Positions 62,130 through 64,000 of a stretch of 64,000 nt of DNA are shown here, piece after piece. The notes beneath the pieces are model-generated. The model did no database searches and was not told the origin of the DNA. It saw nothing but the letters and a program-made list of their open reading frames with translations. Origin of the DNA: an uncultured Polaribacter sp. (lineage in GTDB: Bacteria > Bacteroidota > Bacteroidia > Flavobacteriales > Flavobacteriaceae); the NCBI GenBank assembly GCA_943788045.1, contig CALSOT010000002.1, forward strand, positions 924,310 to 988,309, read 5' to 3'. The stretch's first letter is position 1. Each line of letters begins with the position of its first letter. The position numbers and the translations under genes are program-made.

Positions 62130-62418
62130 CTGTTGTAAATATTAATAACGAAATTACAGAATTCAAAAGTAAGAGAAGAAAAGAATTCTAACTTTTAATT
62201 AGAATAAAAGTTTGTGGGTTCTCTCTTTTTATGAATAGCTAAATTAAAATATTTTTCATCAATTAATAAATTACAAAATTTCAAGAATTAGAAGCTTTTA
62301 ATGAATTTATTACCAAATAATAAAAAAGGAAATTAATAATAGTCAAGCACTATCAGTATATATAATCGAACCCAAATTAAAAATAAACCAAAATTCAATA
62401 TACATTAGTTAGATTTCG
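62130..62418. other. Non-coding gap between divergent recG and the RsmB-family gene
   Basis: About 290 bp with no credible ORF. It contains the candidate recG -7 box (62164-62171, minus) and a perfect 8-bp inverted repeat (62190-62197 with 62205-62212) of unknown role. Nothing else stands out before the plus-strand promoter at 62419. Confidence 0.5.
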
Positions 62419-62426
62419 TACCTTTG
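62419..62426 (+). promoter_or_regulatory. -7 box for the RsmB-family gene
   Basis: TACCTTTG matches TAnnTTTG. It puts the transcript start near 62433, so a TTG at 62424 that would extend the protein by eight residues lies inside the promoter. The ATG at 62448 is therefore the start. Confidence 0.6.
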
Positions 62427-62447
62427 CGCCCCATTCCAAAGAAAAAA

Positions 62448-63668
62448 ATGAGATTACACAGAAACTTAACTTTTGCAGTTATAGACAGCATCAGAGATAT
62501 ATTTAACGAAGGTGTTTACGCAGATAAAGCTGTAGAAAAAGCACTAAAACGTGATAAGCGTTGGGGTGCAAGAGATCGAAAATTTGTTGCAGAAACCATA
62601 TACGATATTGTACGTTGGAATCGATTATACTCAGAAATTGCTGAAGTAAAAGTGCCTTTTGATAGAGACAACATCTGGAGATTGTTTACTGTATGGTGTA
62701 TTTTAAGAGGAATTCCATTACCAGATTGGAATCAAATTGGTAATGTACCAGAAAGAAAAATTAAAGGTCGTTTTGATGAATTATCTAGAACGAGAAAATA
62801 CAGAGAATCTATTCCCGATTGGATGGATGAAATGTGTGAGCAAGAATTGGGTGAAGAAATTTGGACGAAAGAAATTGCTGCATTAAATGTGCAAGCAAAT
62901 GTAATTTTAAGAACAAATACATTAAATATTTCTAGAGAAATTCTTCAGAAAAAATTACATGCAGAAAATGTAATAACAGAAATTGTTCCGAATCATCCAG
63001 ATGCATTAAGATTACCAGAAAGAGCAAATGTTTTTAAAACTGAAGCTTTTCATAATGGTTATTTCGAAGTGCAAGATGCGTCTTCGCAATTAGTAGCAGC
63101 TTATTTAGACGTTAAGCCTGGTATGAAAGTAGTAGACACTTGTGCTGGTGCTGGAGGTAAAACGCTTCATTTATCAGCTTTAATGGAGAATAAAGGACAA
63201 ATTATTGCCATGGATATTTACGAGAGTAAACTCCGTAAATTAAAAGTAAGGGCAAAAAGAAACAAAGCACACAATATTGATATGCGTGTAATTGACTCTA
63301 CAAAACCAATCAAAAAACTACACGGTAAAGCAGATAGAGTTTTAATTGATGCTCCTTGTTCTGGATTAGGAGTTATACGCAGAAACCCAGATTCTAAATG
63401 GAAATTGCAACCAGAATTTATTGAGAATATAAAAAAAATACAACAAGATATTTTACAACAATATTCTAAAATGGTAAAACCAGGAGGAAAATTAGTTTAT
63501 GCAACTTGTTCTGTTTTACCATCAGAAAATCAAAATCAAGTTAATAGTTTCTTAACATCTGAATCGGGAAAAGATTTTACCTTTGTCTCCGAAAAGAAAG
63601 TATTGGCCCATATTTCTGGTTTCGACGGATTTTATATGGCACTTTTAGAAAAAAAAGAAAACTCATAA
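62448..63668 (+). CDS. RsmB/NOP2-family rRNA cytosine-C5 methyltransferase
   Basis: A 406-residue m5C methyltransferase. The N-terminal helical NusB-like part (about 1-140) and RNA-binding region precede the SAM domain. Motif I is DTCAGAGGKTLHLSAL (230-245), motif IV is DAPCSGLG with C304, and the catalytic Cys lies in YATCSVLPSENQ (C354). RsmB targets C967 of 16S rRNA; other family members differ, so the target is inferred. It has its own promoter and precedes the endonuclease gene by 72 bp. Confidence 0.9.
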   Translation: MRLHRNLTFAVIDSIRDIFNEGVYADKAVEKALKRDKRWGARDRKFVAETIYDIVRWNRLYSEIAEVKVPFDRDNIWRLFTVWCILRGIPLPDWNQIGNVPERKIKGRFDELSRTRKYRESIPDWMDEMCEQELGEEIWTKEIAALNVQANVILRTNTLNISREILQKKLHAENVITEIVPNHPDALRLPERANVFKTEAFHNGYFEVQDASSQLVAAYLDVKPGMKVVDTCAGAGGKTLHLSALMENKGQIIAMDIYESKLRKLKVRAKRNKAHNIDMRVIDSTKPIKKLHGKADRVLIDAPCSGLGVIRRNPDSKWKLQPEFIENIKKIQQDILQQYSKMVKPGGKLVYATCSVLPSENQNQVNSFLTSESGKDFTFVSEKKVLAHISGFDGFYMALLEKKENS

Positions 63669-63740
63669 TTTATTGCTAGATTAAGAGTTATAATTGCTGA
63701 AAAAGAAAGTATTTATTTATTCAATTTAAAATTAAACTAA

Positions 63741-64000
63741 ATGATGAAAAAACTACTTTTATTACTTTTTATTATTTCATTTTCGGTTTCTTTCTCTCAA
63801 GAAGCTTATTATAATGATGTAGATAAAACTTTAACTGGGCTGGCATTAAAAGATGAGTTAGCTGCAAAAATTATTACGACACACACCAATCCTTTGCCTT
63901 ATACAAGTGGGAGTCCTGATGTTTGGGATGCTACCAAGGCTACTGACGAAAATAAATCAAACACAAATGAAGTTGTATTATTCTATGGTTGGGAAAATGG
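63741..64000 (+). CDS. Secreted endonuclease I family protein (N-terminal part)
   Basis: The frame opens at ATG 63741 (or 63744) and runs off the right edge after 86 codons. A signal peptide MMKKLLLLLFIISFSVSFSQ is followed by EAYYNDVDKTLTGLALKDEL, IITTHTNPLPYT, DVWDATKATDEN and VVLFYGWENG. This is the opening of the endonuclease I (EndA/Vibrio Dns-like) family, which degrades extracellular nucleic acids. In Flavobacteria such enzymes often end with a T9SS sorting domain, which would lie beyond the window. Confidence 0.8.
   Translation, partial: MMKKLLLLLFIISFSVSFSQEAYYNDVDKTLTGLALKDELAAKIITTHTNPLPYTSGSPDVWDATKATDENKSNTNEVVLFYGWEN

Noticed and set aside
62424..62447. Upstream TTG start that would add eight residues (MRPIPKKK) to the RsmB-family protein
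   Set aside because: The TTG lies inside the -7 box (62419-62426), so it cannot be on the transcript. MRLHRNLTFA from 62448 fits.

Overview
The window is an AT-rich stretch of a chromosome from a member of the Bacteroidota, most likely a marine member of the Flavobacteriaceae close to Polaribacter or Tenacibaculum. The assignment rests on four things: the gene repertoire (FecR/ECF-sigma-controlled TonB-dependent receptors, DUF6702, DUF6787 and DUF1015 proteins, a LuxC-like acyl-CoA reductase beside serC), the near absence of Shine-Dalgarno sequences, repeated matches to the Bacteroidetes promoter form (TTTG, about 19 nt, TAnnTTTG), and lipoprotein signal peptides. I saw no tRNA, rRNA, CRISPR array, insertion sequence or prophage. 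Most of the window is ordinary housekeeping DNA.

Layout. 1-1928 (minus): the N-terminal part of a secreted protein built from 249-residue tandem repeats, running off the left edge. 2163-9542 (minus): folE, hisS, a YihY-type membrane protein, a small lipoprotein, a pentapeptide-repeat protein, an M3 peptidase and nadC. 9628-13912 (plus): rlmH, a dITP/XTP pyrophosphatase gene, a FecCD/FecE-type ABC importer and an M28 peptidase. ychF follows on minus. 15299-27465 (plus) is the accessory part: an ECF sigma factor, a FecR anti-sigma factor and an STN-domain TonB-dependent receptor (a surface-signalling set), then two more receptors and an NhaC-type antiporter. The last two receptors share an almost identical 5' module, and a decayed receptor C-terminus lies between them.

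27545-36708: a ferredoxin facing a LuxC-like reductase, the serC-serA-DUF1015-yggS run, a DEDDh exonuclease, a voltage-gated-type potassium channel, miaA and an OmpH-family chaperone. 36845-43908: carB, rpmH, pyrG and yidC. carB and pyrG carry single-base indels, four and one respectively. Both become full-length when corrected, so sequence error is the simplest explanation. 44009-52076: an RlmL-type methyltransferase, a second methyltransferase, a ZIP transporter, DUF6702 and two tandem M1 peptidases. 52736-57324 (minus): cysS-yidD-lgt-DUF6787-CoA pyrophosphatase-acyltransferase. The right end holds meaB, a serine hydrolase, recG, an RsmB-family methyltransferase and the start of a secreted endonuclease I.

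The least ordinary signals are these: the shared 5' module of the two receptors with its 16-codon leader ORF, the receptor relic after nhaC, a SerA-like dehydrogenase whose usual arginines are replaced, a 14-bp palindrome between two face-to-face promoters at 27920-27933, and the cluster of indels in carB/pyrG. I found no clear, wholly new multi-gene system.
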